Assembly (NCBI GenBank): GCA_037043455.1
Contig: JAWPHD010008227.1
Location: forward strand, 1 to 64,000
Length of the DNA stretch: 64,000 bases
From: Cyrtodaria siliqua
Taxonomy: Eukaryota; Mollusca; Bivalvia; Adapedonta; Hiatellidae
Direction of reading: 5' to 3'
Part shown: one piece after another, positions 34,811-46,548 of the stretch
How positions within the stretch are numbered: position 1 is the first letter of the stretch
Layout of the letters: each line of letters starts with the position of its first letter
Translations under genes and position numbers: made by a program
Notes under the pieces: model-generated
The model's input: only the letters and a program-made list of their open reading frames with translations
The model's database searches: none
What the model was told of the DNA's origin: nothing

Positions 34811-37115
34811 AACAAGAGCTGTCGGAGAACAGCGCAGCTCGACTATTCGATTTTTCAGAGAATAATAAATTTATAGCTAGTATATGCCATCAGAAAACAA
34901 GGCTACAACAATGTGGGGTGGGGTTGGGAGCACAACATAACTATGTGTAAGAATTGACCAAAACTACACAGAAATAAAAAAAATAAAATAAAAAAAAAAT
35001 CGAGTTTTGAGTGGGGTGCGGGGTGGGTATGGGAGTGAGGTGGGGGTGGATGGTGGGGGGAGTGGGGGGTGGTGAATGAAGAAACATATATGTGTAAGAA
35101 TTGACTAAAACAACAAAGAAATATGTAAAAAAAATAAAAAAATTCAAGTGTGGGGGTTGGGTGAGAGGCGGGGGTGGTGGTGGGTGTGGGGCTGGGAGGG
35201 GGCAACATATATGTGTAAGAATTGACCAGAGCAACACAGATATATGTAAAAAAAAAAAAAAAAAAAGTTTCAAGTGGGGGTGGGTTGGGGGGGAGCGTGG
35301 GGAGAGGCGGGAGTGGGTTGGGGGCGGGTGGTAGGGTGCAACATATATGTGTAAGAATTGATTAAAACAACTAAGAAATATGTAAAAAAAAAAAAAAAGT
35401 TTCAAGTCGGGGTGGGGGGGGGGGGAGCGGGAGCGGGAGTGAAAGGCGGGTGTGGGTTGGGGAGGGGGAGGGGGGTGGGGAGGGGGAGAGGGGGCAACAT
35501 ATATGTGTAAGAATTGACTAAAACAACAAAGAAATATGTAAAGAAATAAATTTTAAAAATAAGTTTCAAGTGTGGGGGGAAGGGGGGGAGAGGCGGCGGT
35601 CTGGGGGGTGGGGGCGGTTAAGGTTGCAACATATATGTGTAAGAATTGACTAAAACAACACAGAAATATGTAAAAAAAATAAAAAAAAATAAAAAAAATT
35701 AGATTTTCAAGTTGGGGTGGGGCGGGGGCTGAAGGAGCGGGGGTGAGAGGCGGGAGTGGGTTGGGAGTGGGGGAGGGGGCAACATATATGTGTCAGAATT
35801 GACTAAAGCAACACAGAAATATGTAAAAAAAAAAAAAGTTTCAAGTGGGGGTGGGGGTGGGGGGTGGAGCGGGGGTGAGAGGCGGGAGTGGGTTGTGGGG
35901 GGGGGAGGAGGCATATATGTGTAAGAATTGACAACAACAACAAAGAAATATGTAAAAAAAAAAAAAAAGTTTCAAGTCGGGAGGGGGGACGGGGTGAGAG
36001 GCGGGGGGGGGGGGGGGGGGGGGGGTTGCAACATATTTGTGTAAGAATTGACTAAAACAACACAGAAATATGTAAAAAAAAAATAATAATAATTAGATTT
36101 TCAAGTGGGGGTGGGGTGTGAGGGTGGAGTGGGGGTGGAGCGGGGGTGAGAGGCGGGAGTGGGTTTGGGGTGGGTGGGTGGGTTTGGGGGGGAGGGCAAC
36201 ATATATGTGTAAGAATTGACTAAAACAACAAAGAAATATGTAAAAAAAAAAAAAAAAAAAGTTTCAAGTCGGGGGGAGGGTGTGAGAGGCCGGGGGGGGG
36301 GGGGGGGGGGGGGGTTGCAACATATATGTGTAAGAATTGACTAAAACAACACAAAAATATGTAAAAAAATAAAGAAATATAAAAAATAAAAAAGGTGTGG
36401 AGGGGAGTGGGGGTATTGGGGGGGGGGGGGGGGGGGAGGAGGGAGCCCATGCCCCAATATGGGTGAAGTAATAAGATGCATAATGCTATGACAAATCCCA
36501 AACCAAAATTATATAATGCTTACATGCAAACCTAGATCTGCCTTTATTGCACATTTTATGGGCCATCACAATTTGGGTTCCATGGGAGCCCAGAATTTGC
36601 AGAAGACAAAATTACTTATCCAACCCTTTACAACATACTATAAGGAAACCAATTCCAAATTAAGTTCAGCTAGGACAAGAAATGTAAGAGATATAGACCT
36701 GTAAACACAGCTTACACGCAAAATTTGATGTGAAACAGACATATTTTAAGGGCTATCAGAATTTGGGTTCCATGGGAGCCCAGGGGTTACGGGAACCAAA
36801 ATTGCTTATGCAGCCCTTAAGATAATGCTATAAGGAAGCCCATGGCCAAATATGGTTGTGCTAGGGTAAGAATTGTAAGAGACATAGACCTGTAAACACA
36901 GCTTACACGCAAAATTTGATGTGAAATAGACATATTTTAAGGGCTATCATAATTTGGGTTCCATGGGAGCCCATGGGTTACAGGAACCAAAATTGTTTAT
37001 GCAGCCCTCAAGATAATGCTATAAGGAAGCCCATGGCCAAATTTGGTTGTGCTAGGATAAGAAATGTAAGAGATATAGACTTGTAAACACAGCTTACACG
37101 CAAACCTTGATGTGG

Positions 37116-37158
<43 letters not shown>

Positions 37159-37200
37159 TGGTGATTACATAAGCTCTCTTATTCTTCGAATAGTTGAGCT
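34811..37200 (+). mobile_element. E-TTCGA element, complete copy (2390 bp)
   Basis: The head AACAAGAGCTGTCGG (34811) carries AGCTCGACTATTCGA (34836-34850); the tail carries TCGAATAGTTGAGCT (37186-37200). A GCTGT/ACAGC stem forms the head hairpin. Inside are a G-rich minisatellite, ~165-185-bp units with CATGGGAGCCCA, a GCCGAC run (about 37118-37154) and the tail. It sits in copy A, and the same site is empty in copies B and C. Confidence 0.88.
34900..36440 (+). repeat. G-rich/poly-A minisatellite, about eleven units
   Basis: Units of roughly 110-160 bp share TATGTGTAAGAATTGACTA, AAACAACACAGAAATATG and a poly-A run, then TTTCAAGTGGGGG and a variable run of GGGGTGGGG and GAGAGGCGGG. Pure G runs of about 18-25 nt occur near 36003, 36290 and 36417. 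Proline-rich minus-strand frames are translations of this tract. Confidence 0.88.
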
Positions 37201-37722
37201 AACAAAGGAAAATACAATATAGCATTTTTCAACCAATCAAGGGCCATAACCTGTCGTTACTAACTAGATCTAGCTGGTTTTCAAACTTGTCCAAAATTTC
37301 ATTGATATACCATGCTTTGCACTAGACATCATACTGAGGCTTCCTGCCAAATTTTGTAGAAATCCAACAAAGCCGTTTAGGAGGAGTAGCGATGACAAGA
37401 AATTTAAAGTAAAAAATGTCAAAGTGCCGTAACTCCGTCATAAATTAGCAAACTGGAACAAAAGCGCGATATGCACAACTAGACATCTTACAGATGCTTC
37501 CTGCCAAGTTTCGTTGAAATCCAACAAGGCATTTAGGAGGAGTAGCGCCGACAAGAAATTTAAAAAAAAAAATGTCAAGGGGCCGTAACTCCATCAAAAA
37601 TCAACGAACTGGAAAATAAAATGCAATAGGCACAGCAACGCTTCCTGCTAACACGGTGTTAACACCAAAAAAATAATTAAAACAAAAAAATAATGAAATA
37701 AGAAAATAAAAAAATAAAATAA
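37201..37722 (+). repeat. ~156-bp core units of the copy A E-GGC element
   Basis: TTTAGGAGGAGTAGCG recurs at about 37376 and 37532, with CTTCCTGCCAA, GAAATCCAACAA and ACAAGAAATTTAAA. An A-rich tract follows (37660-37722). Colinear with copies B and C. Confidence 0.78.
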
Positions 37723-39641
37723 AACAAGAGGTCAATGACCTTGAAGCTCTACTGATTGATTTTGATTTCAGGAAGTAGTCGCTACAAACTGGGTTTTTGA
37801 AAATCTATTTTTAGCCGTGGTGGCCATCTTGAATTTCCGGCCGACCTGAAACTTTGCTAGGATCAATTAGACATCAAGAGCAACATTCCTGTGAAGTTTT
37901 ATGAAAATCCGTCAAGTAGTTTCAGAGGAGTAGTCGATACAAGTTTTCATTATATAACTCTATGTAAACAAACATGGCCACTGGCAGCCATGTTTAACGT
38001 CGAATCAAAATAATGTTCGACTTGAATAACCATCATGTCATGCTGATCATTTTAGAAAAAGTCCCATATCAATATCACTTATAGTTTTCAAGAAGTAGTC
38101 GCTACAAAGTTGTATTTTGAAAATCTATTTTTAGCCATGGCGGCCATCTTGAATTTCCGGCCGACCTGAAATTTTGCTAGGATCAATTAGACATCAAGAG
38201 CAACATTCCTGTGAAGTTTTATGAAAATCCGTATAGTAGTTTCAGAGGAGTAGTCGCTACAAGTTTTCATTATATAACTCTATGTAAACAAACATGGCCA
38301 CTGGCAGCCATGTTTAACGTCGAATCAAAATAATGTTCGACTTGAATAACCATCATGTCATGCTGATCATTTTAGAAAAAGTCCCATATCAATATCACTT
38401 ATAGTTTTCAAGAAGTAGTCGCTACAAACTTGTATTTTGAAAATCTATTTTTAGCCATGGCGGCCATCTTGAATTTCCGGCCGACCTGAAATTTTGCTAG
38501 GATCAATTAGACATCAAGAGCAACATTTCTGTGAAGTTTCATGAAAATCCGTCAAGTAGTTTCAGAGGAGTAGTCGCTACAAGTTTTCATTATATAACTC
38601 TATGTAAACAAAGATGGCCACTGGCAGCCATGTTAAATGTCGAATCAAAATAATGTTCGACTCGGATAACCATCATGTCATGCTGATCATTTTAGAAAAA
38701 GTCCCATATCAATATCACTTATAGTTTTCAAGAAGTAGTCGCTACAAACTTATTTTTTTAAAAATTATTTTTAACTGTGGCAGCCATCTTGAATTTATGG
38801 CCGATCTGAAAATTTGCTAGGATCAATTAGACATTAAGAGCAACATTCCTGTAAAGTTTCATGAAAATCCGCCAAGTAGTTTCAGAGGAGTAGTCGCTAC
38901 AAGTTTTTACTATATAACTCTATGTAAACAAAGATGGCCGCTGGCAGCCACGTTTAACGTCGAATCAAAACGATTTTTGATAAGGACCAACATCATGTCA
39001 TGCTGATCATTTTAGAAAAAGTCCCATATCAATATCACTTATAGTTTTTAAGAAGTAGTCGCTACGAACTTGTATTTTGAAAATTTATTTTAGCCGTGGC
39101 GGCCATCTTGAATTTCCGGCCGACCTGAAATTTTGCTAGGATCATTTAAACAACAAGAGCAACATTCCTGTGAAGTTTCATAAAAATCCGTCAAGTAGTT
39201 TCAGAGGAGTAGTCGCTACAAGTTTTCATTATATAACTCTATGTAAACAAAGATGGCCGCTGGCAGCCATGTTTAACGTCAAATCAAAACGATTTTCGAC
39301 AAGGACCAACATCATGTCATGCTGATCATTTTAGAAAAAGTCCCATATCAATATCACTTATAGTTTTCAAGAAGTAGTCGCTACAAACTTGAATTTAAAA
39401 AATCTATTTTTAGCTTTGGCGGCCATCTTGGATTTCACATCAACATGAATTTTTGCTAGGATCAACTAGACTTCATGGGCAACATTTCTGTAAAGTTTTA
39501 TGAATATCCATCCAGTAGTTTCAGAGGAGTAGTCGCTACAAATAAAAGTTAACGGACGGACGGACGGACGGACAGACGGACGGACGGACGACGGACGCCG
39601 CACCACGGCATAAGCTCTGCTGATCTCTGATCAGTAGAGCT
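37723..39641 (+). mobile_element. E-GAT element, copy 4 (1919 bp)
   Basis: It has the head AACAAGAGGTCAATGACCT (37723) and tail GATCAGTAGAGCT (ends 39641). Six B and five A monomers alternate, the last B (about 39376-39530) being the position-specific variant, followed by a GGACGG run (39553-39596). It is inserted in the A-rich tract of copy A. Confidence 0.9.
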
Positions 39642-39967
39642 AAAAATAAAATAAATCAAACAAAAAATTTAAAAAATTAAAAAGAAATTAAAAAAAATAT
39701 ATACATTAAAAAAAAAGATAAACATATATTAATAATAAAAAAAAAAAGGCAAAACATCTGGTAAAGTTTGGTAAAGATCAGATGAAAAATGAAAGCCCTA
39801 TCGTATTAACGAGGCAAAATATAGCATTTTTAACTAAATCAAGGGCCATAACTCTGCTGTTATTGGTCCTATCTGGCTGGTTTTCGAACTTGTGCGAGCT
39901 TTCATTGATATTGACAATCTGGTAAAGTTTGGTAAAGATCGGATGAAAAATGAAGGCCTTTGGCCCA

Positions 39968-40840
39968 GGGCTTCTAAAATTTTAAAATGCAAATCGGTCC
40001 AGGTTTTTTACTGCCGTAAGAATCGCACTTATTTTGAAAAAATCACTAAAATCGCCGTACCCCACCCACCATGTCAGCTGCACTATGCATTTTTTCCGTT
40101 TAGTCATTTATATAGAGAACTATTTAAAATTTATGTTTGTATTATATTTGTATTATTTATAACTTACTTTATCACAATTTGTACATTTTAATGACTGACA
40201 TCAAGTCTTCGCTTTACTGAATGAATAATTTTCACTCAATATTAAAATTGTCGATCATTTGAGGAATTGAACCAGAAGTGTCTAATAAACTGGTAGTCGC
40301 GTGAAGAATCACTGTGGTAAATGATGTAAAAGAATAGTTTGCAGTAATAAGTATTTAATGTCATTAATATTATACTTAAAGTTATTGTAAAAAAAAAATC
40401 AAACAAACAAGTAACACCGCTCAGTATTTTAATTTTTTTTAATGACGCAAACAAATTTCAGTCCCAGCTTTGGCCACTTAAAAAAACAAACCGACACAAG
40501 CAAACAGGCTAACACCTTACGACTAACGGTATATCAAAGAAATTACAGACGGTAACACTCACTTTAGTGAACCGACAGAACGCGTGATATACTTTCTCTG
40601 ATCACACATCAAAGGCATGCTACCTAGCTATAGACTCTTCCGGAAAACTCCCTACTATCGGTAATGATTTAGTCCAACTTGACCTACTTTCGCACAGCGA
40701 GTGACAATCGTGTTATGGATCAAAGAATATTGCCAAAAGGCATAATTTCAGATATTAGAAGGAGGGTAAAGGGCAATTGTAGATTTTTTAACGACCGATA
40801 GATAAACTATCTGGACCGATTTAAACAAAGATTTTGAAAA
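39968..40840. other. Unique segment between copies A and B
   Basis: No repeat family was recognised. The last ~280 bp (40540-40820) are richer in CpG than the surroundings. A 99-codon frame starting upstream at 39892 runs in from the repeat and has no domain. Confidence 0.45.
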
Positions 40841-42845
40841 GACAAGAAATCCGTGGATTCACATGTCTCGCCTAACGGGGGCTGGACTTAAAAATAAAAA
40901 GGTCCATGATTCTTAAATGGAAGTTTGTAAACATTTTAGTAATTAAAAACAATCGAGTTTGCCATTTGCTGAGATGACATTTAAGTGCATTTGTTTAAAA
41001 ACAAAATGCCATTCTATTAAAAACAAGAGACCCAAAAGGGCATGTGGATGCTCTACTGGCTAAAACGGCTCTTATATCAATGGTTGTCGACATAAAATTC
41101 CCATCAGTAGTTTTTTTAAAACATTGCAAAAACAACAGGGATAGGATGGCCTTAGATCGCTCACCTGGTAATCATGGGCAATATGTCTGCTGTGTTTTGT
41201 CTGGCATGGGCATTTTTTTAATTTGTCCCACTTTCTTCTATGAATGAAATTTCATAAAAATTGGTGGGGGGTGAGGGTTTATATTAACATTCTAAACAAA
41301 TATGGTAAAGATCAGATAATAAATGAAGTAACTATAGATTTAACAAAGGAAAATACAAAAATACAATATAGCATTTTTCAACAAATCAAGGGCCATAACC
41401 TGTCGTTACTATCTAGATATAGCTGGTTTTCGAACTTGTCCAAAATTTCATTGATATACCATGCTTTGCACAACTAGACATCATACTGAGGCTTCCTGCC
41501 AAATTTTGTAAAAATCCAACAAGCCGTTTAGGAGGAGTAGCGTCGACAAGAAATTTAAAGTAAAAATGTCAAAGTGCCATAACTCCATTATAAATCAGCA
41601 AACTGAAACAAAAGCGCGACATGCACAACTAGACATCTTACCGATGCTTCCTGCCTAGTTTCGTCGAAATCCAACAAGGCGTTTAGGAGGAGTAGCGCTG
41701 ACAAGAAATTTTAAAAAAAATGTCAATAGGCTGTTACTCCATCAAAAATCAATGAACCGGAAAAAAAATGCAACATCAATGCTTCCTGCTAATATGGCGT
41801 TAACACCATAAAAAAATAATAAAAAAAAATAATGAAATAAGAAAATTAAAAAAAAAATTAAAGATTTAAAAAAAAAATTAACAATTAATCAAAACAAAAA
41901 ATTACTAATAATAAAAAAAAGGCAAAACATCTGGTAAAGTTTGGTAAAGATCAGATGAAAAATGAAAGCCCTATCATATTAACGTGGCTGAGTATAGCAT
42001 TTTTAACTAAAGCAAGGGCCACAACTCCATTGTTATTGATCTGATCTGGCTGGTTTTTCGAACTTGTGAGAGCTTTCATTGATATTAACAATCTGGTAAA
42101 GTTTGGTAAAGATCGGATGAAAAATGAAGGCCTTTGGCCCGTAGAGCTAAAAATCATCAGCTTCAAAAAGTAGGTCAAGGTCATACATGAAATCCAGGCA
42201 TCCAAAAAAAGATGCACTAACGAAGACACACTACATCAAAATAGAATATGTTTTTTTTCCAAAGATTAAGCTATAAATTAGGTTTAAAACATCTAGTGCA
42301 TAATTCTAGTTCATGAGAAAGTGATGTAAATGTAACAATTAAAGTTATCTGCCCTTTGCTTGGATGGTGAAGGTCACATCCACATTTGCTTTGTCACGTT
42401 GCAATGTACCACTCAAGATACAACTATAAGCAAAGTTTGAAAGGTCTTAGTGCATACAGTTTGTGAAAAAGTGACCTAAACGCCAAAGTTGAAGGTAAAA
42501 AATATAAGGTTATCTGCCCTTGCTTGGAGGGTCAAGGTAACTTCCACATTTGCTTTGTCACGTTGCGATGTACCACTCAAGATACAACTATAAGCAAAGT
42601 TTTAAAGGTCTAGTGCATACAGTTTGCGAAAAAGTGACCCAAACGCAAAAATTGAACCTAAAAATTATTAACTTATCTGCCCTTTGCTTGGAGGGTCAAG
42701 GTCACTTCCACATTTGCTTAGTCACGTTGAGATGTACCACTCAAGATACAACTATAAGCAAAGTTTTAAAGGTCTAGTGCATACAGTTTGTGAAAAAGTG
42801 ACGCCGCAGCAACACCTGTCTTTTTTTTCTTCGAAAAGGAGAGAC
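40841..42845 (+). mobile_element. Copy B: E-GCCT element containing an E-GGC element, without later insertions
   Basis: The head GACAAGAAATCCGTGGATTC (40841) has an AATCC/GGATT stem and the signal TGTCTCGCCT. An E-GGC element lies inside (41022-42149). The 164-bp core (GTCACGTTG at 42393, 42557 and 42721) contains GTGCATACAGTTTGTGAAAA. The tail hairpin ends AAAAGGAGAGAC (42845), one change from AGGCGAGAC. This is the cleanest reference copy for A and C. Confidence 0.8.
41022..42149 (+). mobile_element. E-GGC element within copy B (1128 bp)
   Basis: The head AACAAGAGACCCAAAAGGG (mutated stem) carries GCTCTACTGGC. Units contain TTTAGGAGGAGTAGCG; then come an A-rich tract (41805-41925), one GGATGAAAAATGAA unit and the tail GGCCCGTAGAGCT (ends 42149). 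The ACGG tract and first hairpin arm are missing. Confidence 0.75.
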
Positions 42846-43104
42846 AAAAATGAGGCAATCACATACAGTTAACTGAGGTTAAGTTACCTAACCAAGGTTA
42901 AGTTTTGGGAAAATAACGCATAATATGACCTTGACCTTAGCAATTTTGGCATAACGTTATGTCCCTTGACCCAACAAAGCATCTGACAAAGTTTCAGAAG
43001 AATTCAAGCAGCGGTTGTTGAGATATAGTTGATCAAATTTAAAAATGTGGCCGCCGCCAGAAAAGTGACTGCTATGTCTCACTTCCCAATATGTGGGCGA
43101 GACA

Positions 43105-43392
43105 AAAATGCACTTATCCATATTCCTAAAAGCCCATTGAGTACAAGTTGTACAATGGATATCACAACCCCAGAAGACCAGGATTAAACAAGAAAATCGG
43201 CAGAACCGATGGATGCTCTCCGAAATGACAACTGTCTACAACTTATCATATGGCCTTGTATCACCCGGCAGTATTCAGTTGGCAGTCCATTAGTAGTTTT
43301 TGACTTATGCTCCAGACAAGAATTACAAGTATGAAATTCCAAAGGGCAATAACTCTGTTTTGAATTAATCATGCATACAGTACCAGTAAGAT
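43105..43392. other. No feature recognised
   Basis: Short unique spacer before the next E-GGC head. Confidence 0.4.
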
Positions 43393-45746
43393 AACAAGAG
43401 GCCCAAGAGGGCCTGTGAACGCTCTACTGGCTAACATGGCTCTTATAACATCAATGAAGTGAGTGACTGACATTTACGTTTTTTTGAAAGTTTCAGGCAA
43501 AAAACAGCTTTTTAACTAAATCAAGGGCCATAACTAAAGAATCTGGTAAAGTTTGGTAAAGATCAGATGAAAAATGAAGGCCCAACCGTATTAACGAGGC
43601 AACATATAGCATGTTTAACTAAATCAAGAACACCTCTGTTACTGGTCCGACTGGTCGAACATAGAGCTAAAAAAAAAAAAAAGAAAAAAAAAAGAAAATT
43701 CAAAAAAGAAATTTCAAAAAAAAAAAAAGAAAAAAAAAAGGAGATATTTAAAAAAAAAAAATTACAAAATAAATAATTCAAAAAAAAAAATTACAAAAAA
43801 AATATTTAAAGTAAAAAAAAATAAAAAAAATTAACAAAAAATAATATTAAAAAGACCCAAGGGTTACCATTTGAACAAACTTGGTAAAGGACCATAAACT
43901 TACAGCAAATGCAAAATATTAAACCTCTGGCTCTTGCAGTTCCAGAGAAGAAGATTTTTTTCAGTTTTTCCCTATACAAGCATTTATGTAAAACTGTGAC
44001 CCCCGGGGCGGGGCCAGATGTGACCCCAGGGTCCCCATTTGAACAAAATTGGTAAAGGACCATAAGCTTATAGCAACAGCAAAATATTAAACCTCTGGCT
44101 CTTGCAGTTTCAGAGAAGATTTTTTAAGTTTTTCCCTATACATGTCTATGTAAAACATGTGACCCTTGGGGCGGGGCCAAATGTGACCCCAGGGTCACCA
44201 TTTGAACAAACTTGGTAAAGGACCATAAGCTTTTAGCAAATGCAAAATATTAAACCTCTGGCTCTTGCAGTTCCAGAGAAGATTTTTTTTCTTCAGTTTT
44301 TCCCTCTACAAGCATTTATGTAAAACTGTGAATCCCCGGGGCAGGGCCAGATGTGACCCCAGGGTCCCCATTTGAACAAAATAGGTAAAGGACCATAAGC
44401 TTATAGCAACAGCAAAATAATAAACCTCTGGCTCTTGCAGTTTCAGAGAGGAAGATTTTTTAAGTTTTTCCCTATACATGTCTATGTAAAACATGTGACC
44501 CTTGGGGCGGGACCAAATGTGACCCCAGGGTCACTATTTGAACAAACTTGGTAAAGGACCATAAGCTTATAATAAATGTAACATATCAAACCTCTGACTC
44601 TTGTAGTTGGCGAGAAGAAGATTTTTAAAAAAAAAAAATCCTATATAAGTCTATGTAAAGCTGTGACCCTCGGGGCGGGGACAAATTTGACCCCCGGGTC
44701 ACCATTTGAACAAACTTAGTAGAGGACCATAAGCTGATGCTACATGTATTACATGAGAGCTCTGTGCCATGTGGTTCCAGAGAAGAAGATTTTTTTCAGT
44801 TTTTCCCTATACAAGCCTATGTAAAACTGTGACCCCCGGGGTGGGGCCAAATGTGACCCCTGGGTCACCATTTGAACAAACTTGATAGAGGACCACAAGC
44901 TTATAGCAAATGCAAAATATTAAACCTCTGGCTCTTGCAGTTTCAGAGAAGAAGATTTTTTAAGTTTTTCCCTATACATGTCTATGTAAAACATGTGACC
45001 CTTGGGGCGGGGCCAAAAGTGACCCGAGGGTCACCATTTGAACAAACTTGGTAAAGGACCATAAGCTTATAGTAAATGCAAAATATCAAACCTCTGGCTC
45101 TTGTAGTTTCCGAGGAGAAGATTTTTAAAAAATAAATCCTATATAAGTCTATGTAAAACTGTGACCCCCGGGGCGGGGACAAATTTGACCCCAGGGTCAC
45201 CATTTGAACAAACTTAGTAGAGGACCATAAGCTGATGCTACATGTAATACATGAGAGCTCTGTGCCTTGTGGTTTCAGAGAAGAAGATTTTTTAAAGTTT
45301 TTTCCTATATGTCTATATGAAAAACATGCAAAACCTCAATATACAAATTTTGGACACCCGGGGCACGGCCATTTTTGACCCCGGGGACTTTATTTGAACA
45401 AACTTGATAGTCTAGGCATTGGCGATCATTTTAAAAGAAAAACTGTTGAAATCTGTCCAGCGGTTCTGGAGAAGAAGATTTTTTAAGGTTTCGACCATAT
45501 ATGGTAATGGCAGCCATCTTGGATGTAGCGTTGACCTAATTTTAACAAATCTAAAAAGCATTCATCTAAGGATCATCCACGTGAAGTTTGGTCAAAATTA
45601 GCCAAGCGGTTTCTGAGGAGAAGTCGTTTGAAGAAAAGTTAACGGACGACAGACAGACGACAGACGACAGACAGACGACAGACAGACGACGGACGACGGA
45701 CAACACAGCATCCCATAAGCTCTGCTGGCCTTTGGCCAGTAGAGCT
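43393..45746 (+). mobile_element. E-GGC element, complete copy (2354 bp)
   Basis: The head AACAAGAGGCCCAAGAGG (43393) has an AGGCCC/GGGCCT stem. One GGATGAAAAATGAA unit and an A-rich tract (43669-43850) precede nine ~166-bp units (43850-45345) with GTGACCCCCGGGGCGGGG, CACCATTTGAACAAACTTGG and GTTTCAGAGAAGAAGATTTT. The distinct terminal unit has GGCAGCCATCTTGGATG (about 45500-45640). A GACGACAGACAG run (45649-45700) and the perfect hairpin AGCTCTGCTGGCC..GGCCAGTAGAGCT follow, ending 45746. Flanks are T and A. Frames containing CSNGDPGV repeats are array translations. Confidence 0.9.
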
Positions 45747-46445
45747 AAAAATGAAGTAACAATGGCAGGGCTCGATGTTAAGGACTGTCTGCCTGCCCGG
45801 GGCAGGTAAAACTTGGCTCTGGGGAGGTAAAGTCTCAAAGGATCAATCCCATTGGGCAACTTCAAAACTGAGGGACAAGGACCATAGAATATGACAAAAT
45901 ATAAAAGAAACCCATCGCTCTTTGCAGGTTTCCAATGCTATTATTGTTGTTACATTGAAGTATTAGACCAGCTTTTAGACTTCTCAGTGCTGTGCGAGTT
46001 ATATCATCAAGTGGTCTAATATACATGAAGCCTCAAACAGTATATCCTTATAAAATAAAAGCTTTGGGTCTAAGTAATTGGGCAACCAGACAAGTAAATT
46101 TCAGAGTTAACTTGCCCCATGGGCAAGCTGTCCGTAAAATTAACGTTGGGTCCTGAATGGGCAAGTTCCGTTCCAATATCTCATTCCCAACTAAGTTATT
46201 GAGCGGAAACCTTTTTTCTATTTTTAGTAACAGAGACTTTGACCTTGACCCCAAAGGCAATCCCAACCTTCCTTTCCATATAAGCTACCTACCCTGCAAG
46301 TTTCATCGCAAAACCTCATTCCTAATAAAGTTATTGAGCGGAAACTAAGAGTTTGATGCCGCCTGCCCACCCACCCGTCAATCAACATTCCCCAATCTAA
46401 TAATCAGGTTTTCCAAGGAATCTACCAAACAAGGTTTTATATGAG
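45747..46445 (+). repeat. Fragments of a ~140-bp unit family and palindromic GC motifs
   Basis: TTATTGAGCGGAAAC occurs twice (about 46194 and 46332) with CTCATTCC and ACTTTGACCTTGACCCCAAAGG between, typical of another mollusc core repeat. The palindromes CTGCCCGGGGCAG (about 45794) and CTTGCCCCATGGGCAAG (about 46110) resemble those at 58.4 and 59.8 kb. Confidence 0.6.
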
Positions 46446-46548
46446 ACAAGAAATCCGTGGATTCACATGTCTCGCCTAATGGGGGCTAGACTTAAAAATA
46501 AAAATGTCATTGATGCTTAAATGAAAGTTTGTAAACATTTTAGTAACT

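Larger units (their letters stand above)
34316..39967 (+). mobile_element. Copy A: E-GCCT element carrying an E-GGC element and further insertions; 3' end lost
   Basis: The head GACAAGAAATCCGTTGATTC (34316) carries the signal TGTCTCGCCT. An E-GGC head lies inside at 34497. The rest matches copy B apart from an E-TTCGA insertion (34811-37200) and an E-GAT insertion (37723-39641). Homology stops at GGCCTTTGGCCC (39967), just before GTAGAGCT, so both tails are missing. Confidence 0.72.
33846..43104 (+). mobile_element. E-GCCCA element split by ~8.5 kb of nested elements
   Basis: The 5' part (33846-34315) starts AACAAGACCTCGGTC with signal TGTCTCGCCCAC (33867-33878). Its units contain TATGACCAAGTATCAAA, GTTAACTGAGGTTAAG and ATATGACCTTGACCTTAG. 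The 3' part (42846-43104) resumes in mid-unit (GAGGCAATCACATACAGTTAACTGAGG), contains GTGGCCGCCGCC and ends in a hairpin TGTCTCACTTCCCA..TGGGCGAGACA. Head and tail signals match over 12 bp. The intervening DNA is described separately. Confidence 0.7.

Noticed and set aside
34903..36501. Long proline-rich minus-strand frames (up to 154 codons)
   Set aside because: They translate the complement of the G-rich minisatellite. Frame and content shift from unit to unit and no start context or domain is present.
43567..43781. Lysine-rich and phenylalanine-rich opposite-strand frames
   Set aside because: Both come from the A-rich tract of an E-GGC element.
43806..45203. Minus-strand frames repeating CSNGDPGVT..GPAPGVTVLH
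   Set aside because: Each is a translation of the ~166-bp E-GGC core array. Similar fragments recur at 52.8-54.2 kb in several frames.
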